From NCBI RefSeq assembly GCF_016765655.2, contig NZ_CP086106.1, forward strand, positions 5,726,501-5,790,500: a DNA stretch of 64,000 nt, written 5' to 3'. The stretch is from Skermanella mucosa (GTDB taxonomy: Bacteria; Pseudomonadota; Alphaproteobacteria; Azospirillales; Azospirillaceae). Positions within the stretch are counted from its first letter, which is position 1, and each line of letters begins with the position of its first letter. Position numbers and translations under genes: made by a program. Positions 10,308 through 18,387 of the stretch are shown here, piece by piece. The notes under the pieces were generated by a model. It was not told the DNA's origin. It ran no database searches and saw nothing but the letters and a program-made list of their open reading frames with translations.

Positions 10308-10343
10308 TTGACAGCGATCACCATTGTACATAAATCTGTACAA
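10308..10343 (+). promoter_or_regulatory. yefM-yoeB promoter with YefM-type operator
   Basis: TTGACA at 10308-10313 is a consensus -35. A perfect inverted repeat, TTGTACA (10324-10330), six bases, TGTACAA (10337-10343), covers the -10 region (CATAAA at 10329-10334). TGTACA palindromes are the known core of the E. coli YefM-YoeB operator, so autorepression by the antitoxin is the natural reading. Confidence 0.7.
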
Positions 10344-10365
10344 CAACATGGCGGGGGCTGGGGCG

Positions 10366-10668
10366 ATGGGACATGTCAGCTATACTGAACTTCGGCAAAA
10401 CCTGGCCCGGTACATGGATGAGGTATGCGACAGCAACGCGCCCCTCGTCGTCACGCGGCAGAATGCGCGCCCTGTCGTGATGATCAGCCAGGATGAGTAC
10501 GAAAGCATGGCGGCGACCCTCCACCTGATCAAGTCGCCTCGCAACGCCCTTCGGCTCATCGAGTCCATGGAGGACGCCGAAGCTGGCCGGGTAAGCGAAC
10601 GGGGATTGATAGAGGTGGACGACGAGGCGGAAACCGACCTTCGCACCGGCGACGGTGAGCCGGATTGA
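10366..10668 (+). CDS. yefM: Antitoxin of the YefM/Phd family
   Basis: 100 aa from the ATG at 10366 (MGHVSYTELRQNL), chosen because it aligns with the YefM N-terminus and because earlier in-frame ATGs overlap the operator. It contains the Phd/YefM fold: a dimeric DNA-binding N-terminal half with the TRQNARPVVMISQDEYESM block, and an acidic C-terminal tail that would wrap the toxin. It neutralises YoeB and, with it, represses its own promoter. The stop overlaps the TTG start of yoeB. The KSPRNALRLIESM segment is the usual link into the toxin-binding tail. Confidence 0.93.
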   Translation: MGHVSYTELRQNLARYMDEVCDSNAPLVVTRQNARPVVMISQDEYESMAATLHLIKSPRNALRLIESMEDAEAGRVSERGLIEVDDEAETDLRTGDGEPD

Positions 10669-10934
10669 CGAGACTCGCCTGGACCGACGCTGCTTGGGAA
10701 GATTATACTTGGTGGCAGGAGAACGATCGTAAGACGGCCCGCAGGATCAACGAATTGATCAAGAGCGCCTTGCGGACGCCCTTCGACGGCGTTGGAAAGC
10801 CTGAGCCATTGAAAGGTGACTGGGCGGGTTGGTGGTCCAGGCGGATAACCTTGGAGCACCGTCTGGTGTATCAAATCTCCAGGATCAACGGCGACGAGAC
10901 ATTGATCATCGCTCAATGCCGTTATCACTACTGA
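10665..10934 (+). CDS. yoeB: Toxin YoeB, ribosome-dependent mRNA interferase
   Basis: 89 aa with a TTG start overlapping the yefM stop, so translation is coupled. YoeB cleaves mRNA in the ribosomal A site. Motifs match the E. coli protein closely: RTPFDGVGKPEPL with E47, WWSRRITLEHRLVYQ with R60 and R66, and the invariant C-terminal RYHY with H88 and Y89. All the residues expected for catalysis are there, so it should be active. A decayed second copy of the same C-terminal block lies at 11.76-11.87 kb. Confidence 0.94.
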   Translation: MTRLAWTDAAWEDYTWWQENDRKTARRINELIKSALRTPFDGVGKPEPLKGDWAGWWSRRITLEHRLVYQISRINGDETLIIAQCRYHY

Positions 10935-11028
10935 TCCGGCGACCGGCGTCAGACTATGGTCACGTCTCGGCACTTCAGCAGGAACGTGCAGGAGGAATGT
11001 GATTTCTTCCTCTCCGGCCGGATTCAGG

Positions 11029-11406
11029 TCAAGCCGCGAAGCGGATCGTCGAGGATATCTCATCAAATTTCATGGAAAGCCGGCCGGACTGATCCCGGTC
11101 GACCAAGCCAATTTCTTCAAGTGCCACGACATCCTCATGGACCCGTTTGACATCCCGTCCCAGTTCCCTCGATAGAGCTCGGATACTGGCCGCGGGCGCG
11201 CGCCGCAGGTGGCGCAGCAGTTCAAAGCGTTTCGGTGTCAGGACGGCGCAGAGGGCACTCCAGTCCTCGAAGTAGAGATGGTCGGTCGCCTCAACGTCCT
11301 GGCCGGCCTCAGCTGCTTTCCAAGCGCTCGCAACCTCGGTCGCCGCCTGCTCCAGAGCGCCTCGCGTGACGCGGATTTCACGCTTAATGATCCCACTCTC
11401 ATCCAT
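11029..11406 (-). CDS. HTH antitoxin paired with TumE-like toxin
   Basis: 125 aa. The middle of the protein is a winged helix-turn-helix (LTPKRFELLRHLR, SIRALSRELGRDVKRVHEDVVALEEIGLV), of the MarR-like or HVO_A0114 type often annotated beside TumE (DUF6516) toxins. The first 40 residues (with EQAATEVASAWKAAEAG) are helical and would be the toxin-binding part. It overlaps the 3' end of the toxin gene by 8 bp. Reversed order, toxin first, is usual for this type. It probably binds the palindrome at the toxin promoter; this is inferred, not shown. Confidence 0.78.
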   Translation of the reverse strand: MDESGIIKREIRVTRGALEQAATEVASAWKAAEAGQDVEATDHLYFEDWSALCAVLTPKRFELLRHLRRAPAASIRALSRELGRDVKRVHEDVVALEEIGLVDRDQSGRLSMKFDEISSTIRFAA

Positions 11407-11689
11407 GATCCCGCCTCCAATCAGCTACCGCTTTCAGAAAATCAGCCACAAGGCTATCCACGTCCGTGAAATGATAGGGTTCCTCATGGTCACGTCGGTG
11501 CTGATGGTCACCCTTCCCTCTTTCATTGTCGAAGCCGACCATCCGTTGCCCATCGACGATGTATACCAAGCGGTACTTGAAGCTGTGCTTGGATGGTGGG
11601 ACAGGCTCCGGCACACTCCAGACCACCAGTTCGGCGAAATCGCGGTTACCGAAGGCAACGCGACGTCGGATCAAGAGCTTGGCGGTCAT
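11399..11689 (-). CDS. TumE-like (DUF6516) toxin
   Basis: 96 aa basic protein: KLLIRRRVAFGNRDFAELVVW, then HSFKYRLVYIVDGQRMVGFDNERGKGDH and RRDHEEPYHFTDVDSLVADF. That layout, with F-K/Y-R-L-x-Y, G-x-R-x-x-x-x-D-N-x-x-G-K-G-D-H and a C-terminal D-x-L-x-x-F, is the DUF6516/TumE pattern. Members are toxins of type II modules with an HTH partner. The partner gene follows and overlaps it. The start codon lies seven bases after a -10 box, so the mRNA is likely leaderless. The biochemical target is not known to me. Confidence 0.78.
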   Translation of the reverse strand: MTAKLLIRRRVAFGNRDFAELVVWSVPEPVPPSKHSFKYRLVYIVDGQRMVGFDNERGKGDHQHRRDHEEPYHFTDVDSLVADFLKAVADWRRDHG

Positions 11690-11725
11690 GTTGGCATTTT
11701 ACGCCAACACCTTTGTCGGGGTCAA
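11689..11725 (-). promoter_or_regulatory. Promoter and palindromic operator of the TumE module
   Basis: Read on the minus strand: -35 TTGACC (11720-11725), 18-bp spacer, -10 TAAAAT (11696-11701), then the ATG at 11689. An inverted repeat TGTTGGC (11689-11695), seven bases, GCCAACA (11703-11709) surrounds the -10 and touches the start codon. A repressor bound here would block transcription directly. Confidence 0.65.
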
Positions 11726-11759
11726 GAGCCAACGTAAATGCGGCCATGGCCGTCAGTTT

Positions 11760-11867
11760 GATCCTGGGTGGTCCCGGCGCATCACCTTGGAAAATCGCTT
11801 GGTACACCAAGCCTTTGGAAAGGGTGCGGGAGAGACATCAATCATTGCTCAATGCCGCCGCAACTCC
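11760..11867 (+). pseudogene. yoeB relic
   Basis: A 36-codon stretch in one frame encodes GWSRRITLENRLVHQ and, after a gap, ETSIIAQCRR. This is clearly the C-terminal half of YoeB (compare WWSRRITLEHRLVYQ and ETLIIAQCRY in the intact toxin at 10.7-10.9 kb). The N-terminal half and any antitoxin gene are missing, and the final YHY is lost. It lies just upstream of the TumE promoter. Confidence 0.75.
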
Positions 11868-11968
11868 TGTCCGCCCAATCCAAGTGCCGTCGGTGTTTCC
11901 TGAGTTTATCCGGGCTATCCGTGGCCCGGATACGTGATGTTCCGTTTCCCAGCGTCTGACGGCCACCG

Positions 11969-13045
11969 TCACTCGAACAAGCGCCGGTCCGGCGGCACGA
12001 GGTCCCGGTCCAGCGCCAGCGCCGTCACCGCCCGCAGTCCGTCCGCCAGCACCGCCGGCTCCGGTGCCGGCCCGTCCCGCCGCAGCTCGCTCGGGCTGAC
12101 GCCGTAGACTTCGCGGAACTGGCGGGAGAAGTGGGCGCAATCGGCGAAGCCTGTCTCCTGGGCGATGTCCGTCACCGACCGGGCGGAGTTGCGCAGCAGC
12201 CAGTGGCCGTAGCGAAGGCGAAGCAGGCGGTAGAAGCCGGTCGGGCTCATCGCCGTGGCATCGCGGAACAGCCGCTCGAACTGGCGGGTGCTGACGCTCA
12301 GGCGGGATGCTATCTGCTCGACCGTCAGCGGATCGCTCAGGTTCTGCTCCATGAGAAGCAGCGCGCGGCGGACGCGGTCGTTGACGACGGCGGCCGCCCC
12401 TTCCATCGAGGCGGTCGGCGGCTGGGGCTGCGACTGGCCGGGCGGACGGGCCTTGTCGATCAACATGATGTGCATCGTCTTCTGGGCGCAGGCGGAGCCC
12501 AGGTGCCGCTCGATCAGGAAGGCGGCGAGGTCGGCGACACCCGCCCCGCCGGCGCAGGTGATGCGGTCGCGGTCCACGACGTAGAGCTGTTCCGCCACCG
12601 GCTGGTGGTCGGGGAACTCCTCCAGGTAGTCGCGGTAATGGTACCAGCTCACGCAGCAGCGCCGGTTGCGCATCAGTCCGGCGCGGCTGAGCACGAAGCT
12701 GCCGGTGCAGACCCCGACCAGCCCGACGCCTTGCGCCGCAGCGGTGCGCAGGTATTCGACCGCCTGCGCGTCCAGCTGCGGGCCGGCGTGCAGCAGCCCG
12801 CCGACCACCACGATGTAGTCGAACTGGCGCGGGTCCTGGAACGCTTCCCAGCGGGCGACCGGGATGCCGCAGCTCGACCTGACCGGTTCGGGCGAGGAGC
12901 CCATGATGGTCCAGCGGCAGCGGATCTGCCGGCTGCCGTCGCCATCGTCGGCGGCCAGCCGCAGCGCGTCCATGAAGGTCGACAGCGCCGTCAGCGTGAA
13001 GTTGTTGGTCAGGACGAACCCGACGGAAAGGCCGGTGCGGCTCAT
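11969..13045 (-). CDS. GlxA-family (GATase1 + AraC) transcriptional regulator
   Basis: 358 aa from the ATG at 13045, which overlaps the stop of the upstream regulator by 4 bp. It has an N-terminal DJ-1/PfpI-like glutamine-amidotransferase fold (FDYIVVVGGLLHAG; VGVCTGSFVLSRAGLM; ITCAGGAGVADL) and a C-terminal AraC domain (SVSTRQFERLFRDATAM; SVTDIAQETGFADCAHFSRQFREVYG). Proteins of this type (GbdR, SouR, CdhR) sense betaine, sarcosine or carnitine in Pseudomonas. The position beside betBA and near the sox operon suits such a role. Which ligand each of the two neighbours senses is inference. Confidence 0.85.
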   Translation of the reverse strand: MSRTGLSVGFVLTNNFTLTALSTFMDALRLAADDGDGSRQIRCRWTIMGSSPEPVRSSCGIPVARWEAFQDPRQFDYIVVVGGLLHAGPQLDAQAVEYLRTAAAQGVGLVGVCTGSFVLSRAGLMRNRRCCVSWYHYRDYLEEFPDHQPVAEQLYVVDRDRITCAGGAGVADLAAFLIERHLGSACAQKTMHIMLIDKARPPGQSQPQPPTASMEGAAAVVNDRVRRALLLMEQNLSDPLTVEQIASRLSVSTRQFERLFRDATAMSPTGFYRLLRLRYGHWLLRNSARSVTDIAQETGFADCAHFSRQFREVYGVSPSELRRDGPAPEPAVLADGLRAVTALALDRDLVPPDRRLFE

Positions 13046-14049
13046 TTCGCCACCGCGGGCTGGCGGGTCGCCTCGACCAGGGGGCGGACGCGGTGGCTGC
13101 TCTGGTCGTTGCGCGGCGCCACGCCGAAATAGTCGCGGTAGCATTTGCTGAAGTGGGTCGCGGAGACGAAGCCGCAGCTGATCGCCACCTCCATGACCGA
13201 CATGCGGGTCTGGCACAGCAGCTGGCGCGCCCGCTGGAGCCGCAGGCCCAGGTAATAGCGCGCGGGAGAGCAGTTCATGAACTTGCGGAACAGCCGCTCG
13301 ACGTTGCGCCGCGACTGGCCCAGCCGGCTGGACAGGGTCAGCAGGTCCAACGGCTCCTCGATGTTCTCCAGCATCAGCTTGACGGCGGCGGCCAGCTCCT
13401 CGCGCTCGATGGCGGGATCGGGCTGGATCGCCTCGCGCTGGCGGACCGATCCCTGGCGGATCTTTTCGTGCAGGAGCTGTTCGGCGATCGATACCGCCAG
13501 CTTATCGCCATGGGTCCGGGCGATGCGGTGGAGCATCATGTCCATCGCCGCCGTCCCGCCGGCGCAGGTGAAGCGGTTGCGGTCGACGGTGAACAGCTCG
13601 TCGGTCGCCTCGATCTCCGGATAAGTTTCCGAGAAGCCGGCCAGGTTCTCCCAGTGGATCGTGCAGCGGTATCCGTTCAGCAGGCCGGCCCGGGCGAGGA
13701 TGTGGCTGGCGGTGCAGAGAGAGCCGAACTCCACCCCCTGCGCGGCCCGCCGCCGCAGCCAGGACAGCACGGCGCGGTCCTCGTACCAGTGGCCGTCGAT
13801 GCCGCTGCACAGGACGATGGCGGGGATGTGGGGCGCCGCATCGATGCCGTGGTCCACCGCGATGCGCAGCCCGCAGCTCGCTTCCCCCGGCGCCCCGTCG
13901 GGGGAGAGCAGCACCCAGCGGTACAGTTCGCGCCCGCTGATGTGGTTGGCGAGCCGGAGGGGCTCCAGGGCCGCGGTGAACGCGATCATCGAGAACCGGG
14001 GAATCAGCAGAAACCCCACTGTCTCAGGCGTGCTCACGGTATGGCCCAT
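13042..14049 (-). CDS. GlxA-family (GATase1 + AraC) transcriptional regulator
   Basis: 335 aa. The same architecture as the next gene: a GATase1-like sensor (VGFLLIPRFSMIAFTAALEPLR; GSLCTASHILARAGLLNG; FTCAGGTAAMDMML) followed by an AraC DNA-binding domain (GQSRRNVERLFRKFMNCSPARYYL; VMEVAISCGFVSATHFSKCYRDYFG). It is the closer of the two to the GbdR pattern of betaine and dimethylglycine response, in my judgement. It is 125 bp downstream of betA on the same strand and overlaps the second regulator by 4 bp, so the two are co-expressed. Confidence 0.85.
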   Translation of the reverse strand: MGHTVSTPETVGFLLIPRFSMIAFTAALEPLRLANHISGRELYRWVLLSPDGAPGEASCGLRIAVDHGIDAAPHIPAIVLCSGIDGHWYEDRAVLSWLRRRAAQGVEFGSLCTASHILARAGLLNGYRCTIHWENLAGFSETYPEIEATDELFTVDRNRFTCAGGTAAMDMMLHRIARTHGDKLAVSIAEQLLHEKIRQGSVRQREAIQPDPAIEREELAAAVKLMLENIEEPLDLLTLSSRLGQSRRNVERLFRKFMNCSPARYYLGLRLQRARQLLCQTRMSVMEVAISCGFVSATHFSKCYRDYFGVAPRNDQSSHRVRPLVEATRQPAVAK

Positions 14050-14174
14050 GACTGGAGAGACCTCTCAGGACGCGCGGTTCACCGATGTATGCAGATTATG
14101 ACTTCACCTTCTGGGCATCACCAAGGCAAGAGACGTTGCTTGGATCATCCGAAAGGGTTTCGAATACTCCCGGC

Positions 14175-15890
14175 TCACCCGGCGGAGCGATAGCTGGAAA
14201 CCGCCCCTCCGGCCGAAACCGGCCGCCGGGCCGGAGCATCCCCCGCGACAAAGTAGGGCACGTCGGCGCGCGGCAGTGCGTCCCGCCCCCGGATCGCGTC
14301 GGCCAGCTTCTCCGCCATCATGATGGTCGGCGCGTTCAGGTTCCCCGTGGTGATCTGCGGCATGATCGAGGCGTCGATCACGCGAAGCCCGTCCACCCCG
14401 TGGACCCTGCCCTGCCCATCGACCACGGCCATGTCGTCGGTGCCCATCCGGCACGAGCAGGACGGGTGATAGGCGGTCTCGCCATGCTGGCGGACGAACT
14501 CGTCCAGCTCCGCGTCGGACTGGAAATCCACGCCGGGGCTGATCTCCCGCCCGCGGTAGGGGTCCAGCGCCGGCTGCGCCATGATCTCGCGGGTGATCCG
14601 GATGGCGTCGCGGAACTCCCGCCAGTCCTGGTCGGCGGACATGTAGTTGAACAGGATGCTCGGCGCCTCGCGCGGGTCGCGCGACTTCGCATGGATGCGG
14701 CCCCGGCTGGGCGACCGCATGGAGCCCACATGGGCCTGGAAGCCGTGGGCGTTCACCGCGTTGGTGCCGTTGTAGTTAATCGCCACGGGCAGGAAATGGT
14801 ACTGGATGTTCGGCCAGGCGAAGCTCTCGTCGGAGCGGATGAAGCCGCCCGCCTCGAACTGGTTGCTGGCCCCGGTGCCGGTGCCCATGAACAGCCACTC
14901 CGCCCCGATCGCCGGCTGGTTCCACCATTTCAGCGCCGGATAGAGCGACACCGGCTGGGTGCACTCGTATTGCAGGTACATCTCCAGATGATCCTGGAGG
15001 TTGGCGCCGACGCCCGGGATCTCCGCCACCAGGGGCACGCCGAGGCCGCGCAGCAGGTCGGCGGGACCGAGGCCCGAGCGCTGCAGCAGGGCCGGCGAGG
15101 CGATGGCGCCGGCGCACACCAGGACCTCGCGGCGGGCATGCGCCGTCACCGGCTTGTCCTTTTGCAGGTACGACACGCCGATGGCGCGCTTGCCGTCGAA
15201 CAGGACCCGGTCGCTCAGCGCGTGGGTGACGACGGTGAGGCCCGGTCTGCCCTTCGCCATGTCCAGGTAGCCCCGCGCGGTGCTGGCCCGGCGCCCCTGG
15301 GGCGTGACGGTCCGGTCCATCGGGCCGAAACCTTCCTGCCGGTAGCCGTTCAGGTCGTCGGTGTGGGGATATCCCGCCTGGACCCCCGCTTCGATCATGG
15401 CATGGTAGAGCGGGTTGTTATGGGTCTTCGGCGTCGCCACGCTGACCGGCCCGTCGCCGCCATGGTACTCGTTGGGGCCGATGTCGCGGCTTTCCGCCTT
15501 GCGGAAATAGGGCAGGCAGTCGCGGTAGCTCCAGCCGTCCAGGCCGAACTGCTCCGCCCAGTTGTCGTAGTCCATCGCGTTGCCGCGGATGTAGCACATG
15601 CCGTTGATCAGCGAGGAGCCGCCCAGGCCCTTGCCCCGGCCGCATTCCATGCGCCGGTTGTTCATGAAGGGCTCAGGCTCGGTCAGGTAAGCCCAGTTGT
15701 AGCGCCGCCCCTGGAGCGGAAAGGCCAGCGCCGCCGGCATCTGGGTTCGGAAATCCATCCGGTGGTCCGGCCCGCCGGCCTCCAGCAGCAGGACGCTGAC
15801 TCCCTCGTCCTCGGTCAGGCGGGCGGCCAGCACGTTCCCGGCCGAGCCGGCGCCGACGATGATGTAGTCGAACTCCTGGATGGTAGGCAT
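14175..15890 (-). CDS. betA: Choline dehydrogenase
   Basis: 571 aa GMC-family flavoprotein that oxidises choline to betaine aldehyde, usually membrane-associated and coupled to the respiratory chain. The FAD motif [17 protein letters not shown] begins at residue 9. GMC signature 1 appears as [20 protein letters not shown] and the C-terminal catalytic region as [20 protein letters not shown]. Length fits BetA (about 550-560), with a slightly long C-terminus of low conservation ([14 protein letters not shown]). It is 49 bp after betB and in one operon with it, as in known betIBA clusters. Confidence 0.95.
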   Translation of the reverse strand: MPTIQEFDYIIVGAGSAGNVLAARLTEDEGVSVLLLEAGGPDHRMDFRTQMPAALAFPLQGRRYNWAYLTEPEPFMNNRRMECGRGKGLGGSSLINGMCYIRGNAMDYDNWAEQFGLDGWSYRDCLPYFRKAESRDIGPNEYHGGDGPVSVATPKTHNNPLYHAMIEAGVQAGYPHTDDLNGYRQEGFGPMDRTVTPQGRRASTARGYLDMAKGRPGLTVVTHALSDRVLFDGKRAIGVSYLQKDKPVTAHARREVLVCAGAIASPALLQRSGLGPADLLRGLGVPLVAEIPGVGANLQDHLEMYLQYECTQPVSLYPALKWWNQPAIGAEWLFMGTGTGASNQFEAGGFIRSDESFAWPNIQYHFLPVAINYNGTNAVNAHGFQAHVGSMRSPSRGRIHAKSRDPREAPSILFNYMSADQDWREFRDAIRITREIMAQPALDPYRGREISPGVDFQSDAELDEFVRQHGETAYHPSCSCRMGTDDMAVVDGQGRVHGVDGLRVIDASIMPQITTGNLNAPTIMMAEKLADAIRGRDALPRADVPYFVAGDAPARRPVSAGGAVSSYRSAG

Positions 15891-15939
15891 CGTTCAGGTC
15901 CCTCCTGGAAAGACGGGAGCGTTTCAAAAACCCGGAAGA

Positions 15940-17409
15940 TCAGAATACGGAGGCGAAATCGCCCAGCTCGACCTGGACCGACTTGATCCGGGTATAGTGT
16001 TCGAGCGTGCCGAGGCCGTTCTCGCGGCCGATGCCCGATTGCTTGTACCCGCCGACCGGCATCTCGGGCGGTGACTCGCCCCAGCTGTTGATCCAGCAGA
16101 TGCCCGCTTCGAGCCTGTGGATCACGCGGTGCGCGGTGGTCAGGCTCTCGGTCACCAAGCCGGCGGCGAGGCCGTAGGACGTGGCGTTGGCGCGGCGGAC
16201 CACCTCGTCCTCGTCGTCGAAGCCCAGCAGGCTCATGACCGGGCCAAAGATCTCCTCCCGCACGATCGCCATGTCGTCGCGGCAGTCGGCGAAGACCGTG
16301 GGCTCGACGAAGGCGCCCTTGTCGAACGGAGCCGTCGTGACGCGGGAGCCGCCGGCCAGCAGGGTGGCGCCTTCCTTGCGGCCCAGATCGATGTAGCGAA
16401 GCACCTTCTCCAGGTGGCCGAAGCTGGACAGCGGGCCGAAATTGGTCCGCGGGTCGAGCGGATCGCCCAGCCGGATGCGCTTGACGCGCTCCAGAAGCCG
16501 CGACTGGAAATCCGCCATGACGGAGCGGTGGACGAAGACCCGGGTGCCGTTGGTGCAGACCTGGCCGGAACTGTAAAAGTTCGCCATCATCGCGATGTCG
16601 GCGGCGCGGTCCAGGTCGGCGTCGGGGAAGACGATCAGCGGCGACTTGCCGCCCAGTTCCATCGTCACTTCCTTCAACGTGGAGCCGCCGGCCGCCGCCA
16701 TCACCTTGCGGCCGGTCTCGACGCCACCGGTGAAGGAGATCTTCTCGATGCCGGGATGCCCGGCCAGCAGCGCGCCGACCCGGCCATCACCCTGGACGAC
16801 GTTGAACACGCCGTCGGGCAATCCCGCTTCCGTGTAGATCTCCGCCAGCTTCAGGGCGGTCAGCGGGGTGATCTCGCTGGGTTTGAAGATCATCGCGTTG
16901 CCGGCGGCCAGCGCCGGGGCGGACTTCCACAGGGCGATCTGGATCGGGTAGTTCCAGGCGCCGATGCCGGCGACCACGCCCAAGGGCTCCCGCCTGGTAT
17001 AGACGAAGGACGAGGCGCGCAGCGGGATCTGCTGCCCCTCGATCGCCGGAACCAGCCCGGCATAGTATTCCAGCACGTCGGCGCCGGTCACGATGTCCAC
17101 GGCGCTCGTCTCGCTGAGCGGCTTGCCGGTATCCAGCGTCTCCAGTTCGGCCAATTCGTCGTTGCGCTCCCGCAGGATCTCGACGGCGCGACGCAGGACG
17201 CGGGAGCGCTGCATGGCGGACAGATCCACCCAGGCCCGCTGGCCTTCCCGCGCGCTGGCGACGGCTCGGTCGATGTCGGCGGCCGAGGCTTGGCTCACTT
17301 CGGCCAGCACCTCGCCGGTGGCCGGATTGACCGTGGTGAAGGCGCCGCCACCCTCGGCCGCCGAAGCGCTGCCATGAATGTAAAGCTGCTGCTGCCCGAA
17401 CCTGGCCAT
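15940..17409 (-). CDS. betB: Betaine aldehyde dehydrogenase
   Basis: 489 aa from the ATG at 17409 ([11 protein letters not shown]), which matches the length of E. coli BetB (490). NAD(P)+-dependent oxidation of betaine aldehyde to glycine betaine. The catalytic general-base E251 is in MELGGKSP and the nucleophile C285 in [22 protein letters not shown] gives the cofactor-binding glycine motif. It is the first gene of betBA and follows a BetI-type operator at 17.48 kb. The usual partner betI is displaced 980 bp upstream by a toxin-antitoxin pair on the other strand. Confidence 0.95.
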   Translation of the reverse strand: MARFGQQQLYIHGSASAAEGGGAFTTVNPATGEVLAEVSQASAADIDRAVASAREGQRAWVDLSAMQRSRVLRRAVEILRERNDELAELETLDTGKPLSETSAVDIVTGADVLEYYAGLVPAIEGQQIPLRASSFVYTRREPLGVVAGIGAWNYPIQIALWKSAPALAAGNAMIFKPSEITPLTALKLAEIYTEAGLPDGVFNVVQGDGRVGALLAGHPGIEKISFTGGVETGRKVMAAAGGSTLKEVTMELGGKSPLIVFPDADLDRAADIAMMANFYSSGQVCTNGTRVFVHRSVMADFQSRLLERVKRIRLGDPLDPRTNFGPLSSFGHLEKVLRYIDLGRKEGATLLAGGSRVTTAPFDKGAFVEPTVFADCRDDMAIVREEIFGPVMSLLGFDDEDEVVRRANATSYGLAAGLVTESLTTAHRVIHRLEAGICWINSWGESPPEMPVGGYKQSGIGRENGLGTLEHYTRIKSVQVELGDFASVF

Positions 17410-17474
17410 CACACCCTCCCCGTCCCGCATATACCGATCGTTCCGTTCCGATCCGTTTCGATGTAATGGTTTTA

Positions 17475-17494
17475 TATTGAACGTTCAACCAAAA
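17475..17494 (-). promoter_or_regulatory. BetI operator upstream of betBA
   Basis: Contains the perfect 12-bp palindrome TTGAACGTTCAA (17477-17488) and extends to TATTGAACGTTCAACCAAAA. It matches a second site at 19033-19052 at 17 of 20 positions. Both resemble, from memory, the BetI-binding sequence between betT and betI in E. coli. It lies 66 bp upstream of the betB start, where a repressor would act. Confidence 0.65.
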
Positions 17495-17550
17495 AAGATT
17501 CGGCGACGGATCGGGAACTCCGGGCGATCTTCTTCGAAGCCGCTCAGGTC

Positions 17551-17580
17551 TTATGGAATGACACCATTAAGGTGTATCTT
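17551..17580 (+). promoter_or_regulatory. Promoter/operator of mqsRA
   Basis: A palindrome ACACC-ATTAA-GGTGT at 17561-17575 lies between a weak -35 (TTATGG, 17551-17556) and a -10-like TATCTT (17575-17580), about 33 bp before the mqsR start. MqsA-type antitoxins bind short AACCT/AGGTT palindromes at this spot in E. coli, so this is the likely autoregulatory site. Confidence 0.45.
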
Positions 17581-17612
17581 GACATTGAGGGCAGAAGGCG
17601 CGATTTGCCCCG

Positions 17613-17929
17613 ATGACGGAGAAACGGAAGCCGACCTACGATCTGGATGCCTTCAAGGCTGCATTCGACAGTGCTGGAAAGCTCCGGGCGACGGGCTCAG
17701 CGATAAGGGGGCGGCAGCACTGGGATTCGGCCGCACCGAGATCGTGGCGACACTGCAGACCATGCGGCGATCTCATTTCTACAAGTCCATGACAGCCTAT
17801 GCGGATCATCGGGTCTGGCAGGACGTGCACCATGTGCCATCGTCAGCAGGGATGCTGTACGTGAAGTTTACCGCCGATACCGTGACCGAATTCCTGTTGC
17901 TGTCCTTCAAGGAGAAAGACGATGAGTGA
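17613..17929 (+). pseudogene. mqsR: mqsR toxin gene with a frameshift
   Basis: Reading from the ATG at 17613 gives MTEKRKPTYDLDAFKAAFDS and then GKLRATGSAIRG, an MqsR-like N-terminus. At the run of five G at 17707-17711 the frame must drop back by one base to continue as AAALGFGRTEIVATLQTM, then HFYKSMTAYADHRVWQDVHH and LLLSFKEKDDE, the conserved MqsR core and C-terminus. Neither frame alone makes the whole toxin. A lost G in a homopolymer, either real or a sequencing error, explains it. MqsR is an mRNA interferase cutting at GCU/GCA. The stop overlaps mqsA by 8 bp. Confidence 0.8.
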
Positions 17930-18377
17930 TCCCGTCTGTCCCCAGACAGGAGCGCCCATGTACCGCGACACGCGGCCTATGACGCTGTCTTACCGGACTG
18001 AAAGCATCACCTTCGACATGCCGGGATGGTACTGCGACATGTCGGGCGAAAGCATCCATACCGGTGCCGACATGAAGGTTTCCGACCGGATGCTGAACCG
18101 GCTCAAGGCCCGGACCGAAGGATTGCTCGAACCGGAGGAGGTCCGCCGCATCCGCAAGAAACTCGGACTCACCCAGGAACAGGCCGGGCAGCTCGTCGGC
18201 GGCGGCCCGCGCGCTTTTCAGAAATACGAAAACGGCGATCTGCTGCCCAGCAGGGCCATCAGCAGCGCCCTTGTCCTGCTCGACCACGACCCCGACGGTT
18301 TGAAGGTGCTCAGAGGGCGGAGCGGGAAAGCCGACATGGGGTTGCTGGATAAACCGCACGAGGGGCCGCAACCCTGA
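17922..18377 (+). CDS. mqsA: MqsA/YgiT-type antitoxin
   Basis: 151 aa, slightly longer than E. coli MqsA (131). The C-terminal Xre/MqsA helix-turn-helix is clear: VRRIRKKLGLTQEQAGQLVG followed by GPRAFQKYENGDLLPSRAI. The N-terminal zinc domain is altered: DPVCPQTGAPM and PGWYCDMSGESI hold one cysteine each where E. coli MqsA has a CxxC pair, so only two of four zinc ligands remain. DNA binding should persist and the protein may still repress its operon. It stands between betB and betI, opposite in strand to both. Confidence 0.88.
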   Translation: MSDPVCPQTGAPMYRDTRPMTLSYRTESITFDMPGWYCDMSGESIHTGADMKVSDRMLNRLKARTEGLLEPEEVRRIRKKLGLTQEQAGQLVGGGPRAFQKYENGDLLPSRAISSALVLLDHDPDGLKVLRGRSGKADMGLLDKPHEGPQP

Positions 18378-18387
18378 GCGGCCTCAT

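Noticed and set aside
17613..17929. Programmed frameshift in mqsR
   Set aside because: The G-run lacks a standard slippery heptamer with a downstream stem or pseudoknot that I could find; a single-base loss is simpler.
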